NCBI GenBank assembly: GCA_934394435.1
Contig: CAKRRN010000014.1
Location: 1-52,569 of the forward strand
Source of the DNA: an uncultured Bacteroidaceae bacterium
GTDB taxonomy: Bacteria; Bacteroidota; Bacteroidia; Bacteroidales; Bacteroidaceae
DNA length: 52,569 nucleotides
Reading direction: 5' to 3'
The position numbers and the translations under genes are program-made. Shown one piece after another: positions 22,694 to 31,140 of this stretch. Numbering within the stretch: position 1 is the stretch's first letter; each line of letters opens with the position of its first letter. The notes beneath the pieces were generated by a model. The model saw nothing but the letters and a program-made list of their open reading frames with translations, searched no databases and was not told the DNA's origin.

Positions 22694-25285
22694 TTAATTA
22701 TTCTTGATGTTTGCTATCTTATATTGAAGTTCATCTATTGTTGCCACGAGGACTTCGCGAGGCTTACTACCTTTTGAGGGACCTACGATACCGGCTTTCT
22801 CTAACTGCATCATGATGCGTCCAGCTCTATTAAAGCCCACTTCCAGTTGTTGCTGGATATAGCTTGTGCTCCCACGCTGTGAGGTTACCATCAGTTCAGC
22901 AGCTTCCTCAAACAAATCATCCAGTTTAGAGGAATCGACAGATGAGTTTTCAGATGACCCGTCACCATCATTAGGTACTTCTGGAAGAAGCAACGGTGTC
23001 AGATAACCTTGCTGTGAAGCTATGAAAGAAACGATGTCGCTTACCTCTGGCGTGTCAACGAAAGCGCATTGCACACGTACTGGTTCGTTGCCATTCAGTA
23101 TGAGCATATCTCCTTTGCCCACCAAATGATTGGCTCCCGTGCGATCCAATATGGTCTTACTGTCAATAGCGCTGCTCACCTTAAAGGCCATACGTGCAGG
23201 GAAGTTGGCTTTGATGGTTCCGGTAATGATGTTGGTAGTAGGTCGTTGAGTTGCAATAATCATATGGATACCCACAGCGCGAGCCAACTGGGCAATTCGA
23301 GCAATGGGAAGCTCTATCTCTTTGCCCGCAGTCATAATCAAATCACCAAACTCATCGATGATGACAACAATGTAAGGTAGGAAGCGATGCCCCTTGTTAG
23401 GATTAAGTTGCCTGTTGCGGAACTTTTCATTATATTCCTTAATATTTTTGGCTTTGGCTGATTTGAGCAAATCATATCTATTGTCCATTTCTATGCAGAG
23501 TGACTTCAGCGTCAACACCACCTTATTTACGTCTGTAATAACAGGTTCATCAGAGCCTTCTGTACCTTCTACTTGTGCAAGGAAATGATTGACAATAGGA
23601 TTAAACAGGCTAAACTCCACCTTTTTCGGGTCAACCATGACCAATTTGAGTTCTGCAGGATGTTTCTTATAGAGTAAAGAAGTTATGATGGCATTCAGAC
23701 CGACAGATTTACCTTGTCCTGTAGCACCAGCCACAAGCAAATGGGGTAATTTGGCAAGGTCTGCCATATATACTTCATTCGTAATGGTTTTACCTAAGGC
23801 GATAGGAAGTTCGTATTTCGTTTCTTGAAATTTCCTGCTGTTTATAATGCTTTCCATAGAAACAATCTGTGGGTGAGCATTAGGAACCTCTATGCCAATG
23901 GTACCTTTCCCTGGAATAGGCGCTATGATACGAATACCCAGCGCACTTAGACTTAAAGCAATGTCATCCTCCAGATTACGGATTTTACTAATACGTACTC
24001 CTGGTGCAGGTTTTATCTCGTACAGAGTTATGGTTGGTCCGACGGTGGCAGTAATACTTGAGATTTCCACCCCAAAGTCCTGTAAGACTTCTTGAATGCG
24101 CTCTTTGTTTTTGCGCTGTTCCTCCATGTCTACATTGCCTACCGCTGGCGCATATCGCTTTAGGAGATTAAGTGTAGGATATTTGTAATATTCCAGCCCT
24201 TTCTTTGGGTCGTATGGTTCCAAGGCACCTTCTTCTGTAGCATTTGCTTCTTCTGGTGCCTGACCAACAACCACCTTCATGTCGTCTCCATCATGCTGCT
24301 CCTTCTTGCCCTCTATTGCATCTTCCGATTCTTTTATTTCAAACGGTATTTCTTCTGATTTTCCACTTTCGTTTTCCGATGTTTCCTTGGCATCATTCTG
24401 CCCGTTGTTATCTGTATCTTGATTGCCATCATGATTGATGTCAAATGTCAATACTGTAGCCGTGTCTTCTGGTTTATCTGCAAAAGGAACAGCTTCATTA
24501 TTGTCATTCGTTTCGGGCTCATCTTCAGATTCATTGTCATCCTCTTGACATTCATCGTTTGAAGATTCTTCCTGTTCTTGTCGGCTATTACTTGTCATCA
24601 TGTGGCGTACATTAGTAGTCACCTCCTCACTTAGATAAAAGATATAGAGCAAAGCCGTTACTCCCAATACAATCATACTGCCCAAGATACCGATTTCATC
24701 TTGTGCCATCTGGAACTCTTGTTTGCCGATATTCCCTCCCCAATTTAGCGAACCGTTTGCCATGGAATCAATATATTGGCTCAGACACGCAAAGAACGCA
24801 GAACACCAAATCATGATTATCATGCAGTTGATAAACCATTTGTGCAGGCGTACTTTGAATATGCCCATGATTCTAACGCTTGCAGCCAGCAGGAATAAAG
24901 GAATCATAATACCAGAAACACCGAACGCATCGTCAATAAGACAATGCGAGACTCTCCATCCCAATTTACCAAGCCAGTTGGACGCAGGAAGTGTAGAATC
25001 ACACATAAGGTGCTGATCTGCCTTGCCTGTGAAGAAATGTGAAACCATTGCCAACAGGCTTAGCACAGAGCATACAGCAAGGATGAGTCCGAAAATAAAC
25101 CTACGGTTTTCTTGTCTGTCCAGCCTCTCGCTTTCTACAGTTTCCTCATCTGTTATGCTTTTTCTGTAAAGAGAATGAAATCTTTTGCCTGTAATATCTA
25201 TCCATGCAGAGAACCTCTGTTTGAAGCCCTCTGGCTGCTTCTGCTGATTCTTTTTCGCTTTCGTATTTTTTCTGGGTGCTCCCAT
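22694..25285 (-). CDS. ftsK: FtsK/SpoIIIE DNA translocase
   Basis: An 863-residue septum-located DNA pump that clears chromosomes at division. Seen in order: a basic N terminus, four membrane segments (about residues 60-230), a long acidic linker rich in E, D and N (about 245-385), the alpha/beta motor with Walker A GATGQGKSVGLN and Walker B VVIIDEFGDLIM, and a C-terminal gamma winged helix (TSYIQQQLEVGFNRAGRIM). An in-frame start at 25351 would add 22 residues but lies upstream of the predicted promoter, so the ATG at 25285 is right. It heads the run ftsK, lolA-like, trxB and ABC genes. Confidence 0.95.
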   Translation of the reverse strand: MGAPRKNTKAKKNQQKQPEGFKQRFSAWIDITGKRFHSLYRKSITDEETVESERLDRQENRRFIFGLILAVCSVLSLLAMVSHFFTGKADQHLMCDSTLPASNWLGKLGWRVSHCLIDDAFGVSGIMIPLFLLAASVRIMGIFKVRLHKWFINCMIIMIWCSAFFACLSQYIDSMANGSLNWGGNIGKQEFQMAQDEIGILGSMIVLGVTALLYIFYLSEEVTTNVRHMMTSNSRQEQEESSNDECQEDDNESEDEPETNDNNEAVPFADKPEDTATVLTFDINHDGNQDTDNNGQNDAKETSENESGKSEEIPFEIKESEDAIEGKKEQHDGDDMKVVVGQAPEEANATEEGALEPYDPKKGLEYYKYPTLNLLKRYAPAVGNVDMEEQRKNKERIQEVLQDFGVEISSITATVGPTITLYEIKPAPGVRISKIRNLEDDIALSLSALGIRIIAPIPGKGTIGIEVPNAHPQIVSMESIINSRKFQETKYELPIALGKTITNEVYMADLAKLPHLLVAGATGQGKSVGLNAIITSLLYKKHPAELKLVMVDPKKVEFSLFNPIVNHFLAQVEGTEGSDEPVITDVNKVVLTLKSLCIEMDNRYDLLKSAKAKNIKEYNEKFRNRQLNPNKGHRFLPYIVVIIDEFGDLIMTAGKEIELPIARIAQLARAVGIHMIIATQRPTTNIITGTIKANFPARMAFKVSSAIDSKTILDRTGANHLVGKGDMLILNGNEPVRVQCAFVDTPEVSDIVSFIASQQGYLTPLLLPEVPNDGDGSSENSSVDSSKLDDLFEEAAELMVTSQRGSTSYIQQQLEVGFNRAGRIMMQLEKAGIVGPSKGSKPREVLVATIDELQYKIANIKNN

Positions 25286-25311
25286 GTTTTGCTCAATTCT
25301 TTTTATTTGTG

Positions 25312-25342
25312 CAAATTTAGAGCAAATTATTCGAAATGCAAA
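25312..25342 (-). promoter_or_regulatory. ftsK promoter (full Bacteroidetes consensus)
   Basis: On the reverse strand TTTG (25339-25342), a 19-nt spacer, and TAAATTTG (25312-25319) match the consensus exactly. Transcription would begin about 20 nt before the ftsK ATG at 25285, which also fixes that start. Confidence 0.85.
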
Positions 25343-25395
25343 AAAAATCAACTATCGAAAAGGCTTCATATATGCAGAGAAGCATGGCCTGGATT

Positions 25396-26334
25396 CTACT
25401 CCACAAGAATCCTTTTTCTGAGAATAAAGAAAAGATATGCGGTAAGAAGGGTAATGCTTATCCACAGTCCTGCAGGAATGTAATCCATGCTCCTCATCAT
25501 TACACAAATGATCTTGTTGTGGACAAGATAAAGGTCAAACGAAAAGTTTCCTAACATTGCAGAATGCTTAAACGAGGGTAGATTCTCAGAAAATTTTGGC
25601 AAAAGTAACAGGAATAGCAAGATAAAAGCGTAACTGATAAATGCATGCACAAGCAGATACCTTCCACCAGAGAGATAGGATACAGAACAGATGAAAGCGC
25701 CCACGGCAAACAAGGGAAGGATTACTCCCTTGACGGGATTATTCTTGTTTAGTGACAGCAACATTCCCACGTAGAATAAAGGGACGGATAGGGCAGACCA
25801 TGCCCCATTGCTCAGATGACTATAGACATAAATCGTGCCAACAAACAGAATGAAAACAAGGTGGGCTTCTCTGCGTCTGTGTCTGTAAAGGCATGAGAAT
25901 AAATAGAAAGACAAGTATAACAGTAAAATGATTCGTATGAACCACAACGCACCATCATCATAGTCCCACAGAATTACATAAAGCAGATGTCCGACAGAAG
26001 AGCAATCAAACAAATTGAGATATTGGGCTACAAGAATCCAGATAAGAGTGACCAGCATGGTGGGCAAGTATACTCTCGACAACCTTCTCTTGCAGTAAGG
26101 AACGAAATCCAAATGACGCTTTCTGTCACTCTCCATCAATCCGTAACCAGACAGGAGAAAGAACAAAGCCACGCCCAAGTAGCCTCCAAGACTTTCTGCC
26201 ATCTTATACATAATACCCCCATCGTGGCAGTCTATCACTCTGTAGGTACCATAATGACAAAAAGCGACAAGCAGGGAGCTCGCAAACTTCAGCATGTTTC
26301 CGAATTCCCTGCTTATCTGTACCTCTCGACTCAT
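25396..26334 (-). CDS. Acyltransferase-3 family membrane protein
   Basis: A 312-residue polytopic protein of the acyltransferase-3 (OafA/NodX) family, which transfers acetyl or other acyl groups to sugars at the membrane. Seen: about ten hydrophobic segments and the typical stretch FFLLSGYGLMESDRKR, followed by a YCKRRLSRVYLPT segment. The usual early His/Arg-containing region lies near residues 25-60. Length is close to the family norm. It comes 33 nt after the serine hydrolase gene on the same strand, probably the last gene of the GH76 transcript, and ends before the ftsK promoter. Confidence 0.82.
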   Translation of the reverse strand: MSREVQISREFGNMLKFASSLLVAFCHYGTYRVIDCHDGGIMYKMAESLGGYLGVALFFLLSGYGLMESDRKRHLDFVPYCKRRLSRVYLPTMLVTLIWILVAQYLNLFDCSSVGHLLYVILWDYDDGALWFIRIILLLYLSFYLFSCLYRHRRREAHLVFILFVGTIYVYSHLSNGAWSALSVPLFYVGMLLSLNKNNPVKGVILPLFAVGAFICSVSYLSGGRYLLVHAFISYAFILLFLLLLPKFSENLPSFKHSAMLGNFSFDLYLVHNKIICVMMRSMDYIPAGLWISITLLTAYLFFILRKRILVE

Positions 26335-26367
26335 CTCGTGTCAGTAAAATGTAGGCCCACTAAGAGA

Positions 26368-27591
26368 TTATCCCACTTTGTCAAGTAGGGCTGATGCCAC
26401 TATGTTACTAATCAAGGCTCGCAGGCGTACCATTCTGCTTACCCCATCAATAGGGTGAACAGCATTTACTAACAGGATGATACTTACATCGTTTACAGGA
26501 TCTATCACGATGCTTGTACCTGTATATCCCGTATGACCATAGGTCTCTGGCGAAAGCAGTTCTCCATTGCATGAGGCATAAGGACTGCAGACATCCCATC
26601 CATAGCTCCTGCCAATATCTTTTGCCCTAGAGGGTACGGTACGCATAGCATGTACGGTTTGGTCGGATAAGATGCGTGCGCCTTTCCATTCCCCTCCGTT
26701 TTGCAAAGCCGCACACAGCACAGCAATATCATCAACCGTGCTGAACACTCCCGCATTTCCACTTATGCCGCCATTCATGATTCGTGCCAAAGGATCGTGC
26801 ACTTGTCCTCGCAACACACTTCCGTCTGGTTGCTTCGTGGTGGGAGCAATCAGGTTGCCCCATTTGCTCAAGTCTTCTCCTATAGGCAAATAATCTGTGT
26901 GGTTCATTCCCAAGGGAAGGAAGACATTGTGCTTTGCATAGTCGCGCAACGACTCTCCTGTACAGTTCTGGATTATATGCTGCAAGGTTATGTAATTCAA
27001 ACAACTGTATTGGAAATCAGAACCAGGTCTGAAACTTCTTTTCACCTGGCAGATATGCTCCAGCAATCCCTGTGGATTAGGCGAGCCATATTTGCGTTCC
27101 AATGCATCGACGGAAGCATATGCAGGAAGTCCCGAGCTGTGAGTCAGCAAGTGCTGTATGCGTATCACCTCCTCGTCGCCGCTCTTGTCTTTCCAGTTGG
27201 CAAAGCCTGGAATATAGTTAGAGACGGGATCTGTAAGTCTCAGCTTGCCCTGCTCGCATAACTGCATCACACAGATGGCTGTTGACATTGCCTTGCTACA
27301 GGAGGCCATGTCAAACATAGTGCTGACAGTCATCTGCTCGGTTGTGGGGTAGACTTGTCTGTTACCGTAAGCCTTGACATAAGCCATACGTCCTCCACGT
27401 ACAATTCCAAGTACTGCTCCTGGGATTTCTTTCCTTGCAATGGCATCCAGGATGGCAGAGTCCGCTTTCTGCAAACATTCCTCTGAAAGATGAACCTTAT
27501 GTGGTGCCACTCTCTTCAGATGCGCCTCCGCAGAGAAAGACACAAACAACGTTGCCAAACAAGATATATATATAATGAGTCTTCTTATCAT
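26368..27591 (-). CDS. Secreted class-C beta-lactamase-like serine hydrolase
   Basis: A 407-residue hydrolase of the penicillin-binding/EstB superfamily. Signal peptide at residues 1-22 (to AEA). Seen: the nucleophile motif SCSK (97-100, S-x-x-K), a YSCLN segment at the second catalytic motif position, and GHTGYTGT, equivalent to the KTG box with His in the first place, as in esterases and D-aminopeptidases. A true beta-lactamase is therefore less likely than an esterase or peptidoglycan peptidase. It overlaps the GH76 gene by 4 nt, so the two are translationally coupled. Confidence 0.85.
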   Translation of the reverse strand: MIRRLIIYISCLATLFVSFSAEAHLKRVAPHKVHLSEECLQKADSAILDAIARKEIPGAVLGIVRGGRMAYVKAYGNRQVYPTTEQMTVSTMFDMASCSKAMSTAICVMQLCEQGKLRLTDPVSNYIPGFANWKDKSGDEEVIRIQHLLTHSSGLPAYASVDALERKYGSPNPQGLLEHICQVKRSFRPGSDFQYSCLNYITLQHIIQNCTGESLRDYAKHNVFLPLGMNHTDYLPIGEDLSKWGNLIAPTTKQPDGSVLRGQVHDPLARIMNGGISGNAGVFSTVDDIAVLCAALQNGGEWKGARILSDQTVHAMRTVPSRAKDIGRSYGWDVCSPYASCNGELLSPETYGHTGYTGTSIVIDPVNDVSIILLVNAVHPIDGVSRMVRLRALISNIVASALLDKVG

Positions 27592-28898
27592 TTTACTATT
27601 TCTTTGCGTCCGTTGATAACATAGATTCCCGAAGGAAGATTTTCCTTCTTGCTGCCAGAGCTCTCCATGTGCAATCCCGACAGGGTGAAGACACCCTTCT
27701 GGATGATACCTCTGGATTCCGCAGGGCTTTCGATTGCGTCTGGAGTGTCTGGTTTGGTCAGCTCATTACACATACGCGCACAATTCTCTAACAGCGAGGC
27801 ACCGCTTGCCATCGCTCCCATAGAGGCCGTCTTGCTTTTGTCATATGCTTTTGTCCAGTCGAAAGGACAAAACATAGTGGGGTAAGACTCCTTGTCGAGA
27901 GAACTCCATAGGGTGTTAGCATTTAATTGGATGTACTTGCTCAGTTTAAGTCTGCTTGTCAAGGACATCTTTTCATCCAAGACATAATTTACAGCATATG
28001 GGATGAGTACTGCTTTGAAGATGCTCTGATCCATGCTTGAGCCCTCGTCTCTCAAGATATACTTGCCGTTGGTACATCTGCCATTGGTGAAAGCATACTC
28101 CAGATATTGCTGTGCTTTGAGACGGTAAGAGGCTTTTCCTGTGATGTGATAAAGCCGTCTGCACGCCTCACCGAATGTTCCCTGCGTATACGTAAGAGGT
28201 GGTTCTTCCACTCGCCCGTCGCTCTTGACTATATGCTGCTGCATATAGGTGTAGAATTTTTCTGCATACTCCAGATATTGAGGCTTCTCATATTTCTCAT
28301 ACAACTTTGCAGCAATCAGACAAGCAGGACTCAACGTACAAGCGTTTGGTCCAGCTCCAGCATCGGTATTCCAGGGTAGCCACAAGCCAGAATTATCCTC
28401 CACGGCTCTTTTCATGATAGCATTCACGAATAATTTGTGTGCCGTGGTGGCATACATCTCCGTACCCGTTGCCTCGTACATATGCAGGAGTGTGAGGCAT
28501 ATCCAACACATGTCATCAGTATAAGGATTCTCAAATCCTGTAGCCCCTCCTGAATAGTTGTTGGCACGGCTATTATACCATAGTCTCATGTAAGACTTAT
28601 AGCGAGAGGCAAGCGTCTTTACAGAGTCGCTGGCGTGTCTCTGACAAGCATACACCAGCACATCCATTGCGTGCGCCTGTTGCCAATATATATAGGTAGT
28701 GGAGTGTTCTACATCCTTGGGGGTAGACCAGAATGTGCCCTTCAGCTTGTTCATGAACTGTTCTATGAACACTTGTTCCAGGCTATCTGCTTTCTCATTG
28801 TAATCCCCCTTTACGCTTGCAGCCAAAGAAGCATTATAAGCCAAACTGTATGATGCCCCACAGAAGGGGAATAGCAATATCAACAGTAATCTTCTCAT
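27588..28898 (-). CDS. GH76 alpha-1,6-mannanase-like hydrolase with type IX-like tail
   Basis: A 436-residue secreted glycosidase. Signal peptide at residues 1-20. The (alpha/alpha)6 barrel carries the catalytic pair in YTDDMCW (D128, D129), and WNTDAGAGPNACTLSPAC is a typical second motif of the endo-alpha-1,6-mannanases that cut fungal mannan backbones. The last 40 residues (VFTLSGLHMES, then LPSGIYVINGRK) look like the short type A sorting tail of Bacteroidetes type IX secretion cargo. If so, the enzyme is surface-exposed. It is coupled to the serine hydrolase gene and lies 9 nt after mscL. With the GH92 enzymes it suggests alpha-mannan use. Confidence 0.88.
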   Translation of the reverse strand: MRRLLLILLFPFCGASYSLAYNASLAASVKGDYNEKADSLEQVFIEQFMNKLKGTFWSTPKDVEHSTTYIYWQQAHAMDVLVYACQRHASDSVKTLASRYKSYMRLWYNSRANNYSGGATGFENPYTDDMCWICLTLLHMYEATGTEMYATTAHKLFVNAIMKRAVEDNSGLWLPWNTDAGAGPNACTLSPACLIAAKLYEKYEKPQYLEYAEKFYTYMQQHIVKSDGRVEEPPLTYTQGTFGEACRRLYHITGKASYRLKAQQYLEYAFTNGRCTNGKYILRDEGSSMDQSIFKAVLIPYAVNYVLDEKMSLTSRLKLSKYIQLNANTLWSSLDKESYPTMFCPFDWTKAYDKSKTASMGAMASGASLLENCARMCNELTKPDTPDAIESPAESRGIIQKGVFTLSGLHMESSGSKKENLPSGIYVINGRKEIVK

Positions 28899-28907
28899 TC
28901 CGTAACC

Positions 28908-29333
28908 CTATTTGTTCTTAAGTAGATCGCGGATTTCCGTAAGAAGTTTCTCTTCTGCTGAGGGTTCTGGCGCAGGTGCAGGTGTCGCAGTCTTCTCGTA
29001 CTTCTTGCGTGAGAGTGCTGCAATGCCTTTCACCATCAAGAATATGCAGAACGAGATAATAAGGAAGTCAACCACGTCTTGAATGAATTGCCCATAGTTG
29101 AGAGTGACTGCTTCGCTTACAATCTGATCACCATCTTTGACAGCATCTTTAAGCACGAGCTTCAAGTCTGTAAAGTCAACGCCACCCGTAAGAACCCCTA
29201 TCGGAGGCATAATTATATTATTTACAATACTTGTAACAATCTTACCAAACGCGCCACCGATGATAACACCAACAGCCATGTCTACTACATTTCCCTTTAG
29301 AGCAAATGCTTTGAAGTCTTGAATAAATGACAT
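28908..29333 (-). CDS. mscL: Large-conductance mechanosensitive channel
   Basis: A 141-residue inner-membrane channel that opens under hypo-osmotic shock. Seen: the amphipathic N terminus (FIQDFKAFALKGN), pore helix VVDMAVGVIIGGAFGKIVTS (residues about 16-35), a periplasmic loop, the second membrane helix near 85-105, and the cytoplasmic bundle EEKLLTEIRDLL. A Pro/Ala-rich linker (TPAPAPEPSAE) precedes the bundle. Length is normal. It leads the mscL-GH76-hydrolase-acyltransferase gene run, with a 9-nt gap to GH76. No consensus promoter was found upstream. Confidence 0.96.
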   Translation of the reverse strand: MSFIQDFKAFALKGNVVDMAVGVIIGGAFGKIVTSIVNNIIMPPIGVLTGGVDFTDLKLVLKDAVKDGDQIVSEAVTLNYGQFIQDVVDFLIISFCIFLMVKGIAALSRKKYEKTATPAPAPEPSAEEKLLTEIRDLLKNK

Positions 29334-29382
29334 AATTATTTTTTTTTAATGAATTCTAAGTGCGAATTTAAAAAGAATATCG

Positions 29383-29390
29383 TAATTTTG
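29383..29390 (+). promoter_or_regulatory. Probable -7 box for the small lipoprotein and gapA
   Basis: TAATTTTG matches TAnnTTTG. The -33 position lacks a clear TTTG. The predicted start near 29396 is about 18 nt before the small-lipoprotein ATG. A second, weaker candidate for gapA alone is ATTG (29493-29496), 20 nt, TATATTTC (29517-29524). Confidence 0.55.
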
Positions 29391-29413
29391 CGTCCACAAA
29401 AAGGAAAAAAGTA

Positions 29414-29503
29414 ATGAGGAAATTGATTTATTCGCATTTTTGGTTCCTATGCCTCCTCCTTTTGGCGGCATGTAAGTCGGCTCATTATTGTAATTGTGGA
29501 TAG
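29414..29503 (+). CDS. 29-residue lipoprotein (lipo-micropeptide) before gapA
   Basis: An ATG 18 nt past the predicted transcription start opens 29 codons. The peptide has a basic start (MRKLIYS), a strong hydrophobic core, and a textbook lipobox LLAAC. Cleavage would leave a ten-residue lipid-anchored peptide, CKSAHYCNCG, with three cysteines. No homologue is recognised, though tiny lipoproteins of this kind resemble entericidin or lysis-type peptides. Its place between a promoter and gapA (46-nt gap) suggests either a real small membrane peptide or a translated leader controlling gapA. Basis: direct reading of the frame; function unknown. Confidence 0.6.
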   Translation: MRKLIYSHFWFLCLLLLAACKSAHYCNCG

Positions 29504-29548
29504 TTTTTCGAGACTATATATTTCTAACCTTTTAAATAATTAAAAGAA

Positions 29549-30562
29549 ATGGCAACAAAAGTAGGTATTAATGGTTTCGGCCGTATCGGTCGTTTCGTAT
29601 TCCGTGCCGCTCAGACTCGTGACGACATCGAGATCGTAGGTATCAATGACCTGTGCCCTGTAGATTACTTGGCTTACATGCTGAAGTATGATACAATGCA
29701 CGGTGCTTTCCAGGGCACAATCGAGGCTGACGTTGAGAATAGCCAGCTGATTGTAAACGGTAAGAAGATTCGTGTAACTGCAGAGCGCAACCCTGCTGAC
29801 CTGAAGTGGAACGAGGTTGAGGCTGAGTATGTTGTTGAGTCTACTGGTCTGTTCCTGACTCAGGAGAAGGCTCAGGCTCATATCGAGGCTGGTGCAAAGT
29901 ACGTGGTGATGTCAGCTCCTTCAAAGGACGCTACTCCTATGTTCGTTTGCGGTGTTAACTTCGACAAGTACGTGAAGGGTACACAGTTTGTATCTAACGC
30001 TTCTTGCACAACAAACTGCTTGGCTCCTATCGCTAAGGTTCTGAACGACAAGTTCGGTATTGCTGACGGTCTGATGACTACCGTTCACTCTACAACTGCT
30101 ACTCAGAAGACCGTTGACGGTCCCTCTATGAAGGACTGGCGTGGTGGTCGTGCTGCTTCTGGCAACATCATCCCCTCTTCTACAGGTGCTGCTAAGGCTG
30201 TAGGTAAGGTTATCCCCGAGCTGAACGGCAAGCTGACTGGTATGTCTATGCGTGTTCCGACTTTGGACGTTTCTGTAGTTGACCTGACCGTTAACTTGAA
30301 GAAGCCCGCTAAGTACGAGGAGATTTGCGCTGCCATGAAGGAAGCTTCTGAGGGTGAACTGAAGGGCGTACTGGGTTACACAGAGGATGCTGTTGTTTCT
30401 TCTGACTTCCTGGGTTGCACTCTGACATCTATCTTCGACGCTAAGGCTGGTATCGCTCTGACCGACACATTCGTGAAGGTTGTTAGCTGGTACGACAATG
30501 AGATCGGTTACTCTAACAAGGTGCTGGAGCTCATCGCACACATGAAGAAGGTGAACGGCTAA
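29549..30562 (+). CDS. gapA: Glyceraldehyde-3-phosphate dehydrogenase
   Basis: A 337-residue glycolytic enzyme oxidising glyceraldehyde-3-phosphate with NAD and phosphate. Seen: the N-terminal Rossmann GINGFGRIGRFVFRAA, the active-site cysteine motif SNASCTTNCLAP (nucleophile about residue 153), the STTATQKTVDGPS loop and the C-terminal SWYDNEIGYSNKV. Codon use is strongly biased toward a few triplets, as in highly expressed genes, and differs from its neighbours. A strong terminator follows. Downstream phosphoglycerate kinase is absent, so gapA stands with only the small lipoprotein ORF upstream. Confidence 0.97.
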   Translation: MATKVGINGFGRIGRFVFRAAQTRDDIEIVGINDLCPVDYLAYMLKYDTMHGAFQGTIEADVENSQLIVNGKKIRVTAERNPADLKWNEVEAEYVVESTGLFLTQEKAQAHIEAGAKYVVMSAPSKDATPMFVCGVNFDKYVKGTQFVSNASCTTNCLAPIAKVLNDKFGIADGLMTTVHSTTATQKTVDGPSMKDWRGGRAASGNIIPSSTGAAKAVGKVIPELNGKLTGMSMRVPTLDVSVVDLTVNLKKPAKYEEICAAMKEASEGELKGVLGYTEDAVVSSDFLGCTLTSIFDAKAGIALTDTFVKVVSWYDNEIGYSNKVLELIAHMKKVNG

Positions 30563-30591
30563 TCCAAAATAGCATTATTTCATCAAACAAA

Positions 30592-30626
30592 AGGCTGTCT
30601 GGTAATGTCCAGGCAGCCTATTTTTT
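30592..30626 (+). terminator. gapA terminator
   Basis: AGGCTGTCTGG (30592-30602) pairs with CCAGGCAGCCT (30609-30619) over 11 bp with one wobble, followed by a T run at 30621-30626. Confidence 0.9.
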
Positions 30627-30756
30627 GTTTTCACACTTTCTGGAGCAAGCTCTTAGAGCAGACCCCAATCGCCCCGTTAGATAATTTCGGCTCAGTAGAA
30701 ATTTAGTGAGGATAAACAGACTCACCCGATAAACCTCTTAATATAGTATCCTAAGA

Positions 30757-30822
30757 TACTTTGCCAAGTATCCTATATTACTTTGCCAAGTATCCTATAT
30801 TACTTTGCCAAGTATCCTAAGT
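30757..30822. repeat. 22-bp tandem repeat (three copies)
   Basis: Three adjacent units start at 30757, 30779 and 30801, each beginning TACTTTGCCAAGTATCCTA; the third differs in its final bases. GTATC-CTAA-GATAC just before them (30746-30759) is an inverted repeat. The unit resembles the 23-bp tandem at 14222 (shared TACTT(T)GCC and CTAT). Confidence 0.8.
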
Positions 30823-30944
30823 CCAATAAACCAGAGGGGAGAGTTTCGGACGTAAATCCACAGACATAATCTGTACTTATAAGCCAGTTTGCTTATCAGT
30901 ACAAAGGATATAATAATAAGATCCATACGAAATGGCTCAATTTA

Positions 30945-31008
30945 TTTTCCTAGTTGGAGAAAAATATTTTCCCAGTTGGAAAAAATATTTTCCCAGTTGG
31001 AAAAATGA
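30945..31008. repeat. Hairpin repeat, family copy set 2 (three units)
   Basis: Three units of 21-22 bp at 30945, 30967 and 30988. The last two each hold TTTTCC-CAGTT-GGAAAA, a perfect 6-bp stem with 5-nt loop; the first is TTTTCCTAGTTGGAGAAAA. The period equals about two helical turns. Confidence 0.8.
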
Positions 31009-31114
31009 AGGTACTGTATAATCTCGACCTTTATTTATAAGATTGGTCAAGTATCATTTGGGTATCTTGCCAGACAACGATCATCATTAAATACTATTCA
31101 ATTAAAAAAAGTTG

Positions 31115-31122
31115 TAACTTTG
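31115..31122 (+). promoter_or_regulatory. Probable -7 box for the fRMsr gene
   Basis: TAACTTTG matches TAnnTTTG. No TTTG stands at -33. The predicted start near 31128 leaves a leader of about 120 nt containing a structured element. Confidence 0.55.
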
Positions 31123-31140
31123 TCTGACAAGCAGTACGCT

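Larger units (their letters stand above)
30627..31114. other. Repeat-rich intergenic region, no gene
   Basis: No coding sequence is convincing. It contains a 22-bp tandem repeat (30757-30822), a long hairpin TGTACTTATAAGC/GCTTATCAGTACA (30872-30903, one mismatch), and three hairpin repeats of the CAGTTGG family (30945-31008). It ends at the -7 box of the next gene. The layout closely parallels 14061-14293. Confidence 0.65.

Noticed and set aside
26368..27591. Antibiotic-resistance beta-lactamase
   Set aside because: The third motif is HTG instead of KTG and the context is glycan degradation, so an esterase- or peptidase-type member is more likely.
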